Below are positions 22,315 through 35,545 of a stretch of 64,000 nucleotides of DNA, piece after piece (positions within the stretch are counted from its first letter, which is position 1; each line of letters begins with the position of its first letter). The DNA comes from Sipunculus nudus (Eukaryota > Annelida > Sipuncula > Golfingiida > Sipunculidae). Below the pieces are notes generated by a model that did no database searches, was not told the origin of the DNA, and worked only from the letters and a program-made list of their open reading frames with translations. The stretch spans positions 75,244,429 through 75,308,428 of the forward strand of contig CM049312.1 in assembly GCA_026874595.1 (NCBI GenBank), given 5' to 3'. The position numbers and the translations under genes were made by a program.

Positions 22315-24040
22315 CAGTTATTATTTGGTTAAAAAGATATGCAAGCATTCAGCTGTGTTTCAATGTACAGAAATGAAAAGTGTTAGGCTGGCATTCCATG
22401 TTTATGCATGAGTTTGCAGCTGGGATTTGGAAATTGGACTCATTATCTTCTCTTGGAGTAATTCCACATATGTGTATGCAGTACCTAAGTGGTACGTTTC
22501 AATCTCTCAGGGTAGCTATTGAAAAAGCATATGCATTGTAACAGACAGGGAATCCCAAGCTTTGACTTCAGTGATAGCCTCCAGTATTCCCCTGGCAGAT
22601 GACTTCTCTACTTATACAGCCCTATAGTAAAGGTCCGATTTTGCTGCATACATACTGCATATGCATAAGTATTATTAATTAATAGATTCATAGGCTTCTG
22701 TTTTCTGGCTGCATTACACATATGTACTGCATATGCATAGGTGCCATAGATCTACGTATATATATGGAATGCTAGTTTAGGAGTGAATCTAGCAGGTCTT
22801 CCTCAAAAAGATGCATGAATAGGAAAAGTTTCATTCATGCAGACCCTACGCCTGAAAATTGCTCCTGTGGCTGTATTTACACACAAAACATATACACTAA
22901 GGGACACATGAGTACAACATAGGTACAAAATCATAGTGTTTTTTTCATGCATATAGATATTATATATATAAATTTAGGCAGCTAATTGCATGATGAAATT
23001 CATATGTCTGTCACCTGCGATAAATCAAGTCACTGGATATATATTGAAAAGTTCAAACATGTTTGCTGACTTAACAATTATTTTTTCCCCTAAGAGGAAA
23101 GGGGGTGGGGGGGGGTTGACAGATGAAAGATATTTTTTTATTAAGAGATTTACAATTAATATGTCTCAGATGCATAAAAACTGAGAAAACATAAGGGAGT
23201 TTTGTAGAGGAAGGGGGGGGGGGGGGGTTTAGAAGAAGGTACAGGGAAGAGGTTTTTGAGATGTGTATGCTCTGCATGTGGATCTGTGTCCATGTGTGTG
23301 TGTTTGCACTCTGAGTTTGATAATAAGAAAGGTGGAGTCGGGGCTTGAGCTAATCTTGTCAACTCCAGCAGAACGGGGCCTGCATCAGATCCCTCATCCA
23401 ATGATGAAAGATCAGAGGAATTAGTTTTCTAGTATTGAACTCCACATATTGTACGGAGAAAAGGAAGCAAAGTCTTTTAATGTATATTTGTAGATGCCAC
23501 TCCAAGCCAATTGCAAAACTATCCAAGATGAATTCTCAGGTTAGCTCCAGAACACCTGATACCAAGGTCAAGACAAGAAGTCAGGAGCCTGCAGGGCAGC
23601 AGACACCACATCCATTCTGCGATAAGAGCAATAACACTCACGCCACAAGCTCGCAGACAGATTAGCACTAGTCTAGAACCTTTTTACCTAATGATGACAG
23701 AGCCATCCTTGTTTTCTTTAATAGCACTGCAGCCACTAGGCCAAAACAAAATAAAAGGTATGGTACTCAGGCATTGCTCGCGTTAATTTAAATTTTATTT
23801 TCATCTTTCAAGAAAAAAAAAATTATACAATTTTGATTAGATTTCCTTTGTTAAGTAGTAATTTTACTGTTTAGCCAAAAAAAAACCCTGTTATTTTCAT
23901 GGTTTTCCTTGATCATATTACATTTTTATTGAAACATACAAAAAAAGGCAAAAAAATAAAATATCACCACCTACACTGGTTTCTGAAAAAAGTGCTTGAG
24001 AACCATACTTTTTTTTATCCTATATAAATCTTATATATTA
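22315..24040. other. Unassigned interval with two G-runs
   Basis: Contains G-rich runs near 23100-23115 and a G15 at 23213-23227. Open frames crossing these runs are proline-rich artefacts. A short open segment at 23528-23665 has no splice support. Confidence 0.5.
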
Positions 24041-25447
24041 CTATTGTATCCGCAAAAACAGAGTTTTGTGGATACTATGTTTTTAGTAGGATTCCGCTGC
24101 TGCTGCTTAGGTTTCCAGAGAATTCCTCCGTAACCACTGGGCAGAATTTTTTAAAATTCGGGATTATGATCGGGTTACATGAGAACTGCTGCGCCCTCAT
24201 ATTTTGTTGACCTCTGACCTTTCCTCTTTGCCCAGCATCCATTTGTGCGTCCGTTTCCACACATAAACAGACATATCTCAGGAACTGTTTTACAGATCAG
24301 GCTGAAAATTTTGCACAAATGTAGCCCTTGGATAGCTTTATAACATACACTAAAAATGGTGGCGCCATCACTCATATCTCTGCATTAGTTGGACTTATCC
24401 ACATGAAATTTTGCATGTGTATACATCCTGGATAGCTTTCAGGATTTTATGACAGGTGGCGCTAACTGCATTCATGTTAAAGCTGCAGACATCCAAGCTC
24501 ATATCTCAGGAACCATCTGACTGCTTGGGCAAAATTTTGCATGTGTATAGATCTCACATAGCTCTTCATCATATGCAAAATTGGTGGCACCACCTGCAAC
24601 CATTTTTGCACAGCCTCCACCTGCTCATCTGTTCATCTGCCTTGGGATAAAAGCACTCATATCTTGGCAGTGGTTTGACTTATCCACCTGAAATTTTGCA
24701 GGTTTATACATCCTGGACAGTGTTCTTGATTTTATGCGGGTGGCGCCACCTACATTCACGTTTACGCTGCAGACATCCAAGCTCATATCTCAGAAACCGT
24801 TTGACCAATTGGGCCAAAATTTTGCATGTGTATAGATCTCACATAGCTCTTTATCATACACAAAACTGGTGGGGCCTCCTGCTACCATTTTTGCAAAGCG
24901 TCCATCTGCTTGCTGCCGTGGGATAAAATCACTCACATCTCAGTGGTGGTTTGACTGATCTGCCTAAAATTTTGCATGATTATACATCTTGGATAGCTTT
25001 CTTGATTTTGTGGCAGCTGGCGCCACCTACATTTATGTGTACGCTGAAGACATTCAGGCTTATATCTCAGGACTGGTTTGACATATCCCCCAGAAATTTT
25101 GCATTTATTTAGATCTCACATAGCTCTTAATCATACACAAGATTGGTGGCGCCACCTGCCACCATTTTTGCACAGCATCCTTCTGTTTGTCTGCTGTCTG
25201 ATAAAATCACTCATATACAAGTAGTGGTTTGACTTATCTGCCTAAAATTTTGCTTTTGTACACAACTTGGACAGCTTCCTGGAATTTTTTGGTAGGCGGT
25301 GCAACCTACATACACATTTCAGCTGCAGACATCCATTCTAATATGCAACACACCTCACTCTATTTCCCCTTGCCACTCAATCCATGCCTCACTTCACCCA
25401 TCCCACTCTGATTTCAGCAGATACCCTTAGTCGCTTGTCAACTACCC
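24041..25447 (-). repeat. Tandem array R4, inverted copy with terminal hairpin
   Basis: Read on the minus strand it has the same leader (GGTAGTTGACAAGCGACT near 25447), about 280-bp units (landmark CCAAGCTCATATCTCAG at 24493 and 24777 on the plus strand) and the same diverged end block as 14228-15275. Unlike that copy it is followed by a GCAGCAGCAGCGG-like tract and a hairpin at 24046-24075 before ACAAT. Perfect GGTGGCGCCACC occurs at 24739-24750 and 25145-25156. The inverted pair is separated by roughly 9 kb. Confidence 0.85.
24046..24075 (-). repeat. GTATCC/GGATAC terminal hairpin, copy 1
   Basis: The stem GTATCCGC..GTGGATAC encloses AAAAC-CAGA-GTTTT-type complementary sequence. The same hairpin ends two other elements (54254-54279 and 56105-56134), each preceded by AACATA and followed by AAT on its own strand. 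Confidence 0.85.
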
Positions 25448-26799
25448 GTATTTTAGTTATTAGTAGTTTTAGTAGGATTAGTAGTAGTAGATCTTTGATT
25501 TAAATACAGTTAAGGACAGATTTTGGTACACAATTCATAGCAATTTGGTCACAATGACCCAGTTACGCCATAAATGAACACTTCACCTTAAACATTGGCA
25601 TTACTAATTAGAAATTTCTATGCCTTAAGGTAACAAAACATGTCTATTTGGTAGACCATCTGGCTGATATGACAAATGCGAATTACCAGTTATCATCAAA
25701 TTGTGGCTAAATTGTACCTGCATGTGCATGGTGGGACTAAGATAGGTACTATTGTTTTGTTTTACGCACTGAAATCAGACAAAACTTGACACTTGGAGCC
25801 TTAAATCAGTGTCATAAGTAATAATAATGAGCAGTCAGAGTGTTATGTAATGACACGCCACAGGAGAACTGTTAGACTTTGTACTTTGCTCCATACATGC
25901 AGTGCAGAAAGGGGATTCATTAAAAATATAGGTGCAGTTATTGATTTTGAAACTAATGAGCTGTACACATGACTCAGAAATGGTGTTTTTTTCTCTACTT
26001 GAGGTTCTGCTTGTATTAACAGCCATGTACAGAGGAAATCAAACTTGCACTGTCTTATTGTATTTCTGTTAATAGCTTTCGTTATTTTTAGCTTGAATCT
26101 AATTATAGGAATGAGCATGGTTAATGCAACATTTGATTCATAGTTTTCCAAAACATTCCTGCAGTGTCTAACTGAGCAATTAATTTATTCAAGAGCTTAA
26201 TTAATACCAGCCAATACATAATCAAGTTTTCTTTCTGGCCAATGTCTTAAAAAGTAGGGGTGTAACAATGCATCGAAGAATCAAATTGCAAGCCCTGGAT
26301 TAAATTGTACATAGGAATATAAATATTGTTGACAAACAGAGGAGGATCTACACTTTTCTTATATTTGCTGAAATTAACATACATTCATTTTGGTAAAATT
26401 GATTTTATTTTTTAAAAGTCTAATATATTTTCAATGTAAGTCAGAATTTAATCGAGAACAGACAAGAAGATAAAAAATTGTAAATTGAATGAACTGGAAG
26501 GGTCCTCACAATTCATATGCCTATTATATAGGGATTGTATTTGTAGTTAGTGCTATCTCAGCTGACAATAGAAAGACAAGGTATACAGACCCCTGGTAAA
26601 CTCTATATTTAAATAATTTCTTATTTTTAAATATTGAATCTCAAAATTGGTTAATTAAGAGGGAAGTTTTTTTAAGATTTTTTTTGGAGGGGGGGGGGGG
26701 GGAGGGAATGTGAAGGTAACTGCCTTAACCAAAGTATGTAAATGTGTACACAGTACCATTTCAATTTAGGACTATATGATATATGATATGGCAATGGCA
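25448..26799. other. Unassigned interval
   Basis: (TAG)n-rich text near 25465-25490 and a G14 run at 26689-26702. No supported exon or full repeat was seen. Confidence 0.5.
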
Positions 26800-27095
26800 C
26801 TCATTTCCTGTCATTTTATACTATCCAAGTGTCACCCAGGCAAAGTGTCTACCACACCTGCAGGTCCTGGGTGGGTTATCATACCCATTGCTGGGCCATG
26901 ACACCAAGAAACTCCCCAAAGACAAACTTGTTTGTAAGGGATACATGGCTGTGGGGCATAGTCTTCCTTTTAAACCTGCATAGTTCTCACCATGGGTAAA
27001 GGCCATGCAACCATGGAAAATCTCTGCCATCCTCAGGTGAGATCTGAACTAATGACCTGCCAGTTTTGAGTCTTGTGCACAAAGACCACCAAACA
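26800..27095 (-). repeat. Degenerate tRNA-derived SINE-like element
   Basis: On the minus strand, TTTGGTGGTCTTTGTGCAC resembles a box A region and GGTCATTAGTTCAGATCTC a box B region, followed by a roughly 200-bp body. Box B is imperfect and no A-tail or target duplication was seen, so this is an old copy at best. Confidence 0.4.
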
Positions 27096-30000
27096 ATATG
27101 AACACCTGTTGATTGGTTAAGGGATTAGTTAAAGATAGTGATGAATATTTATGATGTCTAATATGAGTCATCACATTTGCAATCCTTTTAGACAAAATTT
27201 TAAACCAAAAGACATTGATTCTTCAGTCTTGCATGATCATAATTTGACATAAATTACCAAATGACCCAGAGCATGGCTTCAACAGTTGATCTGTAAAAAG
27301 TAGCTGACTTTTAAATACATAACCAGAGTTGGTCCATCAATGAAGTGAAGCCTGCCTTGTATTTAATCAGCTGATTACTGAATAAATGACACTATCTTTA
27401 TTTTTGACACTAAATCTGTTCAAAGACTACATTTACATTTTTTTCATTCACAAACTAGTAATTTTCTGGTTTTACTGGATCCCATTGGGCTAGTAATATA
27501 AATTTAATGTCAAATGCTATCACAAATCTGCACTTCTCACCATTTTGAGGACATTGATAACCCTTTTGCCGAATTCATGAGCAACCTTTCAATTTCATTA
27601 ACACTTTTTTAAAGCAGTCAATCAGCTGTAAAATGAGGATAATTTGACAATATCAGAGATTGCCGTTCCCCTCACATGATAGCTTTGAAATCATGCAAGA
27701 AACATCACACAGGCCTGCTTATCATGCCATGGTAAATTAGCTGCCATGATTATTAACAGGAAACGGAGAGGCATTTTTACTGGAAAATGTCCCTAATGGT
27801 CAATTGTGAGCAAAAATAACAACTATCTGCAGCCAATTTCAGGCTAACTGAGCAAGCTTCATGACCAAAACGTCTACATGTACAGCCAAATTAAGAACTG
27901 TTCTAAAAATGTCTACATGTACTGAATTAACAACTAATTAGGATTTTCTCAGTAGTCAGACTCAGTTTGAAGAATTGTTTATGTCTGGATTATAATAATA
28001 TTAGGCTTAATCGTTATTAAATTGTATTTATACATATATAGCTGAGATTTGGTAACTTCGAGCACTATAATTGTCTGACAAAATCTATGCTGCTTATCAT
28101 ATAATATGGAGTTAATTCAAAAGTAAATTCCTTAAACAGTGGTCATGTATAAAGCTTGGTATTGTGATCAATTCACTAGCCCTGGTGGTATACAAAATAT
28201 GTATGGTGATACAAGTTCAAGTTTTTATGTGTCAGACATCACTGTAATTAAGTCAATGTAAAAAAGATATGATCACTGAAACTTCGCCATTCTTGTAATT
28301 GTATTGTTCTCTGTTCAGCAAACCACTGAGAAGGGTTTTTCATTCAAAGTACCGTAAAAGTCTTTGTAAAAGTCGCTAATTGTACTAGGAATCAATTTAA
28401 AAAATATTTTGCGTTTATTTGCTGTTTGTCAAAATGTAACATGTTTACTAAGAACTTGTTGTAGATATACACAGGCCATTCATCCATCACAGGGGTATAT
28501 TAAGAATTTTCTAAATTAATTCATACAGTTCATTCATATGTACGCAGTATAAGCTACATGTCACTTAAATTCTACAAATAAGGCAGGTAAATAGCTGGCT
28601 TTTAGTTTACTTTTTAATTACTTTTCTAACTTTCACAAGATGGCCCATTATAGTATATACTGAAATATTTCCCCACATATACGAGCAGCTTCCCCAAGAA
28701 ACTGTATATTGCAAACAAGATGTATTGATTACAACAAGACATAACTATCATGTTATTTAAATAACACATTTGAATACATTTTTCAGAAAGCAACGAGTCA
28801 TACAATGAACATAGACTCGATCTGACTGAATGCTACTTGATCTATGTGAAAAAATATGAAAAATAGACGAGTGCCTTATGTATGCAACACTTACCAGTAG
28901 ACAGACATTTGAGCCAGCCATATAAAAATCCAATTAGGTAATAAAATATAAATGTAGTGTTTACCGTCGGGTATTTCATTCTATATTAGGTTATTACTTT
29001 CAGATAGGTCCTGTCAAAGCTTCAGTTTCAATAATGCACAAGCTAACAAGCTAATCACTTATGCTAGCCATGGTATTTGAAAAATATAAGAGCAGCCATA
29101 ATGGGATCGACAACCAGAGGTGGAAGGAATGGTTCTGATTCACAGTCTCCCCGTGAGACCTGTGATCCCTTTTTTAAAACTTTTTGTTCTGAACAGCATA
29201 GTTTATTATAGAATTCATATTAATATTAATAATGATCAAAAGTAGTATGGACGTCAAATGATGTAGTCAGGAAATAGCCGATTCAACTGCATGATTTAAT
29301 GAAATAATTTATACTGAAAAATTTAATTAAGTTGGTTTTCCACATGATAAATAGGTTTGAGGTAGATTCATGCTGGCCAGATGAGTGCGAACAACATCTC
29401 AATGAAAATCTGCTATATGAATAAAAAATAAAGTTTTATCACTGCATATACATTTAATGAAAAAAAAATCCAAACCTAAAATATTAATTAAAATATTCTC
29501 TTTTTTTATTTGCATCAGATAACATTGGCTCCTTTACACCTTCAAACTGGCACATATCTGAGAGCCATATAGAATATTTGTGTGACCATGTATTTGTCTG
29601 ATAATAATGGAATACGCTAATGAAAAAAAAATAAATATGAGAGACCACATCTTTCCTGTAAAGACTACTGTTGGTGATATTTTAACTTTTATCTTTATTT
29701 GGACAAACTGAAATTTCTTTAAAGTTGTGGTGTCTACAATGTAACAAGCCTGTACTTAATGTTCCCTTCACCAAGCTTAGCACAATTTTTCTTTTTATTT
29801 CATACTGCATTTTTTTTCAACTGCATTCATCCTTGGTTGAACTTGTTCATGGTGTCACTTGTCCTGAACATTTTCCCTTTCCAGTTGACTGCTTATCATA
29901 AATTAGCTCTCATAGTCTTCCGTCACATTACTTTTTTGTCCTTATTTGACAACAAAACTGGGTCACAGGAAATCTTATTGATCCCTGACTAGAATGTATA

Positions 30001-30152
30001 TACCCCATAATTCTCCTTGGCCTAATTCCCTGTCAGACGATCACTATTTGACATAACCATCATGGCACCCATCATTCCAAGGACAGCCTCGCACTGTACT
30101 TACAGATCAGCTTTCACTGCTGATGGCAGTTAAAGCTAAAAAAATCACCAGA
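27096..30152. other. Unassigned AT-rich interval
   Basis: About 3 kb without identifiable exon, repeat or RNA gene. Short open frames (for example near 29759-29992) have neither splice context nor recognisable motifs. Confidence 0.5.
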
Positions 30153-30154
30153 TA

Positions 30155-31404
30155 CTGTGGTTGCCTTTATATTGGCGGGGCTGAATTTTCGCGGTTTTTA
30201 TATTTTTAAAAGTTTCACAGGTTTCACGGTTCCTTTTTCGCCCTCTGTCATTGGTCTAGTAGTATATTTGATAATCAAAATAATTTCATTAACCGGTGAT
30301 TTCACTATTATCTAGGGCTACATTTTCTCTGTCCGGATATCGCACATTCGAACATTCACAGATGGCAGAGCGGACGCCTGCGGGAAGCATTGACCCCGCT
30401 AGCTGTAATTAGTTCAGGGCCGAGGTTCATTAAACACAACTCAAATGTTATTAAGGTGTGTCGAGAAACCAAACTGTTACTACAAAACCGTATTTTAAGT
30501 TTGTTTAGGGAAACTGTCTTGATAAGGGTATCTTACTCCTCTTAATTAAAAGTTGAGTCGTAATCACCTGCTCAACTAACAAGGGACGCCTGTAGGTAGC
30601 CCCCTTGTTTCAGTATCAAAGGCAGGGAGTGCCCAGAATAATTTGAATGCCTTTTATGTTGCTAATTACTTCCATATAGGGTGAAGAAGGATATGTATTC
30701 AGTTTCTTACAGTTAAAATCTGAAGCAAAACATAATATTCCACCGTTTTACGGCACTTTAGCCCCAAAATGAACTGTGACCTTTCAAATATATTGAAAAT
30801 TCACGTCATCTCTAGCCAATCATACATCATACGTCACAATTTCACAGAATGAGTCCTTTATAAAGTTACAAGGTGGCGTAACCTTAGCGGCTACGTTCAC
30901 TACTTTAGTGGAAAATTTTATTCATTAACATGATTAAATACGGCACAATGTGAAAGAGTACCTTCTACTCAATATTAATTTTAAGCGGCACTGGATGTCA
31001 TCTAACTTGGCACACATACACGTAATTTTTAAATATTACTGCCCAGCGGGCATTGACACTTTCCAGTCATGTGCCGAGGGACAGGAAAAACTTCGGGGCC
31101 CGTCCGCTGGCGTTAGCACGCACCTGCAAGGGATCCCGTTTTGGCATCCAAGCCAACCGATATTATTTTAATTGGGCCCTGTCATTCTCCCTGAATCATA
31201 TAACGTATATGCACCAGGCTCAATGGACATCACTGTGTAGCTGGAGATAAATCTCAACTGTCGCAAACTATCGGCAGCTTCTGAAATTAATGATCATGGT
31301 CTGGTATATATGCATTCAAAACTGCGTGGTTTCAATTTCGCAGTCAGGGAGCGACCCCGAATATCGCGAATTTGAAACCACCGCAAATAAGAAGACAACC
31401 ACAG
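30155..31404. mobile_element. MITE family A, copy 2 (1,250 bp, TA target duplication)
   Basis: The left end is CTGTGGTTGCCTTTATATTG, then GCGGGGCTGAATTTTCGCGG. The right end inverted is CTGTGGTTGTCTTCTTATTT, then GCGG. TA flanks both ends (30153-30154 and 31405-31406). Arms carry the same TTTCGCG motifs as copy 1, but the interior is longer, CpG-richer and not obviously related to the other copies. Interior open frames (near 30950-31250) overlap each other and look like chance. Confidence 0.85.
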
Positions 31405-31406
31405 TA

Positions 31407-32801
31407 TTCTCAGTAATAAAGACTGAAACCCTAGTGGTCCCTCTAGGCTTACAAGGTGATAGGTTTTGGCATCATTGTGATATCAAAGTCATCACTGGTC
31501 CAGAATGTGTGCGTATGTTGTATGTTCATCCATGGTAGACATAGTGTACATGCATATTCAAATAAATACACCCATGACTAATAAATAACCAAAATAAACT
31601 TTTTACACAAGCAAATGTTGCATTTTCTTCCATACTTTCGACTACTACTGTATACATATATTATATCTTTAGTGAGATCATATGTTTTTCTCTTGGTTGT
31701 ATATATTTAATTACTTAGTTTTCTGTTTGCAACAGTAAGACAATTAAGTTATTAATGGATTTTTCAGAAATTCTGAGGACACTTAGAAGAATTACCAGCA
31801 ATGCTTTAAATTTTGGAAATAATTTGGCTCACCACAATTTTTGTTCAAGAACTCTAAACCATTTAGAAATAAGGCAATCTCTTCATCCTGCTGATGGCCA
31901 GAGCCGTTCACTGGTATTGGGGCCAAGTTTGTTCTGGAGCTGACCTGTGATCTAGCCATGGTGCTGACAAACCGTGATAAATATTTTATGAGTACAATAA
32001 AGCAAAGTTTGATTATGGTTATAGTACAGAATTTTGGTTTCTGTGTAATTCCTAGTTTTCCAATATGTCTTTAACATTTAACATTTTTCTTACAAGATTT
32101 TTATATTAATATGCAGGCTGCAAACTTTTTTTACAGCAAAGTCACCAAATCAGGCTGGGGATAGTACTCTTTGAACAAATCCCTGATAGTCTAGATGTTA
32201 ACCTGGGCCAGTTTACTAATGCCCATGAACTGTACCCCACAGTTCCGGTATGAATCATCAAATGAAAAGAGTGTGACCCTAGGTGAACCATGGGTTCCTT
32301 GGGATGGTAAACTGACAGAATAAATGAGCAATGCTCCCTTGGGGCAACAAGTACAACTGATGGTCTGATGCATTAATCCTTAATGACAACTGGCTAAATC
32401 AATTATCAATGCTTCCTCAGGGGAACAGGTACAACTGAAGGTCAGATTCTTTAATCAGATAATCCTGATTGTTTGACGAACCAGGTCAGAACAACATCGA
32501 CCGTGATAATCCTGCAGTATTAAAAGAATTCCCGGTCCCTCCACTGACGATCTGATTTTTCAGTCAACTGCTCATCACAAGTTTATTTACCTTTACCTTT
32601 GTAAGCATTGTTGCAGCAATCAATCACATGGCACCACTCTGTCGCAGATTGATTAAACGAACTTCGCAAAAAAAAAAAAGTCTTCATATGACATTCTTTA
32701 AAAAGCTGATGTTTGAAAAAGTGGTCTCTGAACAACATGTAGCTTTGAAATAACTTTCACATGATACAAAATAACCGCAAAGAATAAACAAACAAAAAAG
32801 T
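31407..32801. other. Unassigned interval
   Basis: Moderately GC-rich text near 31880-31960 and 32210-32400 (with AACCATGGGTTCCTTGGGAT) may be old SINE fragments. A pyrimidine tract ending TTGCAACAG near 31735 precedes a short open frame without a convincing donor. Nothing firm. Confidence 0.4.
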
Positions 32802-32821
32802 GGGGGGGGGGGGGGGGGGGG
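32802..32821. repeat. G20 homopolymer
   Basis: Uninterrupted G-run about 110 bp upstream of the LTR-like module. It is a potential quadruplex and a likely sequencing problem spot. Confidence 0.92.
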
Positions 32822-32932
32822 AAACAGTCTCATTTAATGCAATGTTTGTCATGACTGGATAACCATCACAGTTTTTTTTTAAAAAATAGTCAGCACATGA
32901 AATCAATAATGTTACAGCTGCTAATTTTATTA

Positions 32933-33613
32933 TGTGACACGGGCGTAACTCGTGTTCTTGTTACATTTTATGTTTAATCCATACTGGTTGAACTCTCGTT
33001 GTCATGTGAGCCTTGGGTTTTCACGCCTGGTCGTGGGTCAGGTGATGGCCCTGGTATGTGGAGGTACGCACAGCGATGTCTTCTCAATAATTCCTGAAAC
33101 ACGTGTTGTGCAAGAACTTATAGACTGTTCCAGAAGTGGAAAATTCCCGGCTTGGGGTGTGAAGGTATATAAAGGGGCTGTTTTTTAGAACCAGAGGGCA
33201 GACAGCAGAGCAGATTCCAGCGGAGGTAGAAGCATGTGTCAGATTCTAAGACCTTATCCGACGAATGCGGCAATTATACATTTTCAAAGACTTTCTCCTG
33301 GATTTTATGCTTTTGGACTTCAGTTTACTTTCTGGGTTGTTGAAAGAACTTTCCACAGGACTGTCATTCTCCGAGAGTTTACATTTAAAGGACTTATTGT
33401 GGTGACGGTATTGGTATCCAGGTATTGTACCATTATCTTTCTGTGTGATTGTATTGACTTGTTGCTAAAACGCTGTTTTACTGTATAATTGTATTGATTT
33501 AGTGTATTGTATTGTTAGGGTTGTTTGAAGAATAAATTATAGTTATTTGTTAACCAAAAACCACTGACTTCTTTATTCATTCCCCTAGACATTTCACGCT
33601 GCCTAGTGTTACA
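32933..33613 (+). mobile_element. Solo LTR-like module (681 bp)
   Basis: Bounded by TGTGACAC and GTGTTACA, an inverted pair with one mismatch and the TG...CA ends of LTRs. Inside, in order, are a strong TATA box (33166-33173), a purine-rich leader starting near 33195, AATAAA at 33531-33536 and a short U5-like tail. No partner LTR, primer-binding site or polypurine tract was seen, and flanking 5-mers do not match. An 8-bp TGTTACAG also occurs at 32910-32917 and 33607-33614. Open frames inside are not credible genes. Confidence 0.55.
33166..33173 (+). promoter_or_regulatory. TATA box of the LTR-like module
   Basis: TATATAAAGGGGC context, about 30 bp upstream of a purine-rich probable start region (33195-33215). 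It is the clearest core promoter element in the window and most likely drives (or drove) a retroelement rather than a host gene. Confidence 0.6.
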
Positions 33614-35288
33614 GAATCTGATTTTTTTTTATCTCCATTACAAAATTTGTGTTCATCACGCATATATACGTTATCTGTTTATATTAGGTTCCGTAACAAT
33701 AAACATGTTCTGTTACATCAATTGACTATGGTATGAAATGAATATACCTGTATTTTTGTATCTGTAATTACAAGATAAAAGGACAATAGAGAAAGGTGAA
33801 TTTGATCTCATATATTCAAAGAAAACGTTGGCTCCAAAGCAGAGTTTGAATTTCTGGCAATGCGTCAATGATACTGTAGTATTCCCAGACTGGACATAGT
33901 TGGCATGCCCCTGTGAAATAGGCCCCTTCTAAGCATGTTGACACTTTACCAACTGAAGGTCACAAGGGTCATGCTTACCATCTTTTTTTAACTTTTCTTA
34001 CAACTTACTTCTTACAACTCTTACAATTATAGTTTCAAAGTTGACTGATACATACACAGTAATTCAAAAGTTATGGGTTCACAAAATCCTGTACTTTTAG
34101 TGATTTGACTTTGATGACCAAGGTCAAGGTCACCAGTTTTCAAACATATCAGAGATCCTGGTGGAAACAATTGGTGTGTCAAATCTGTCGGACAAATATG
34201 TAGTATTTAAAAAGGTTTGCAGTTCATAAATTGATTATATTTTGATCTATGCAATATGTTAGGACTATTGCGAACACATACCGGTACATCCAAGTTCAAG
34301 CCTGGAAATATGATCAAGGTAACTTAGAACTTCACAAATATGACCACCCCAAAATATGACCACTTTGGTCAGTCCCAGGATGGTCACAATTGTTTAGTTT
34401 CACTGTATGTCATTTGTATAAACATAAATTATGTTATCACAGTATTATAAACACTGCGAGATGTTATCCTACAAATTTTAAATGGGCCCTAACATCAGAA
34501 TGCTCTTTTACAAAAAAAACAAGTTAATACATCATTGCTGTCACAAGCCATGCAGGTCAGTTCACTGGTGATCTGAAGGACTAACTGTCACCTGTTAGCA
34601 TTGGTCAATAACTTCAGGTAAATACATTCAACACAATAACACAATTTGACATCAACACATATATATCTACAGTCTCACTGACAGACTGGGGTGGTCCCTG
34701 GATAATGCAGTTGTCACATTCTGTCAATATTTTTGTATTATGTATATTTGTACTGGGTCTGAATGACACTGATACAGCTTTATAAATACATCTGACTATC
34801 ATGACCGATCCAATTAAGCATTGATCAATGTGTACAAATGCTGCAAACTCAATCAATGATGTTATGTTGGAGACAATATGTCAAACTGTACCTCAGTTTT
34901 CCTGGAACTGGGAAATATCACTGCTATACTGCAATATCTAACATTCACAATTTTCATCTCTATCATCATTATTATTATTATTTACATATCCTGACATTTC
35001 CTCATTTGTGTGGCTCTACTAAATGTGAAAACTTTGATCCATGTTAATACCTGCCCCATGTAAAACTGCTGTTGCAGATAAAAAAGCTACAGGTGACACT
35101 TTTTTAAACAATGCTCATACATTTTTTTTTTTCAGAAATTCCCTACCAACTACTGAAAACATGTCAATATTTAATCCAGTAAACTTCAAGCAAGCAGACA
35201 AATGATTTTGTTAATGAATGTTTTATTAAACAAAATTAATTGGACATTTACCCAGTATTCCCAACGCCAGCATTTTTCATCTTTTCAG
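33614..35288. other. Unassigned interval with a receptor-site-like motif
   Basis: AGGTCAAGGTCACC near 34121 includes a perfect TCAAGGTCA (34124-34132), probably a fragment of the H2/H3-type repeats. (ATT)n is present near 34965-34983. No supported exon. Confidence 0.5.
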
Positions 35289-35545
35289 ATCCCTTTTACC
35301 CACAATACAACCTACAAGGAAATTATAGTGGTGTTTATAATTTAAAAATTAAAGGTAGAAACAGAGCTTTATTATCTTTAAAATTGAATGAAGGAAAAGA
35401 ATGCTATTTCCTAGAAGCACAAAAAGAACCAGTAAATAGCTATGAATTGTCCTCGGGTTTTTGTATTAATGAATCTTCCAAAGAAAATGAAGTAAATAAC
35501 ATTGCCACTAATGTTAACAAAATGGATTCAGGCATAACAGGATAG
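35289..35545 (+). CDS. Candidate terminal exon, unknown protein
   Basis: Follows a good acceptor (CATTTTTCATCTTTTCAG). It opens with two bases of a split codon and then runs 84 codons to a TAG. The peptide begins PFYPQYNLQGNYSGVYNLKI and includes KECYFLEAQKEP and GFCINESSKENE; it is Asn/Ser/Glu/Lys-rich with three cysteines. I recognise no family. Base composition is close to the AT-rich background, so chance remains possible. No upstream exon was identified. A transcript joining it, or conservation in a related species, would be needed to accept it. Confidence 0.3.

Noticed and set aside
23156-23401. Proline-rich open frames on the minus strand
   Set aside because: Proline runs come from the G15 and G-rich homopolymers.
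32952-33488. Two open frames of about 80 codons
   Set aside because: Both are inside the LTR-like module, overlapping its TATA box and leader; they show no gag or other retroviral-type motif.
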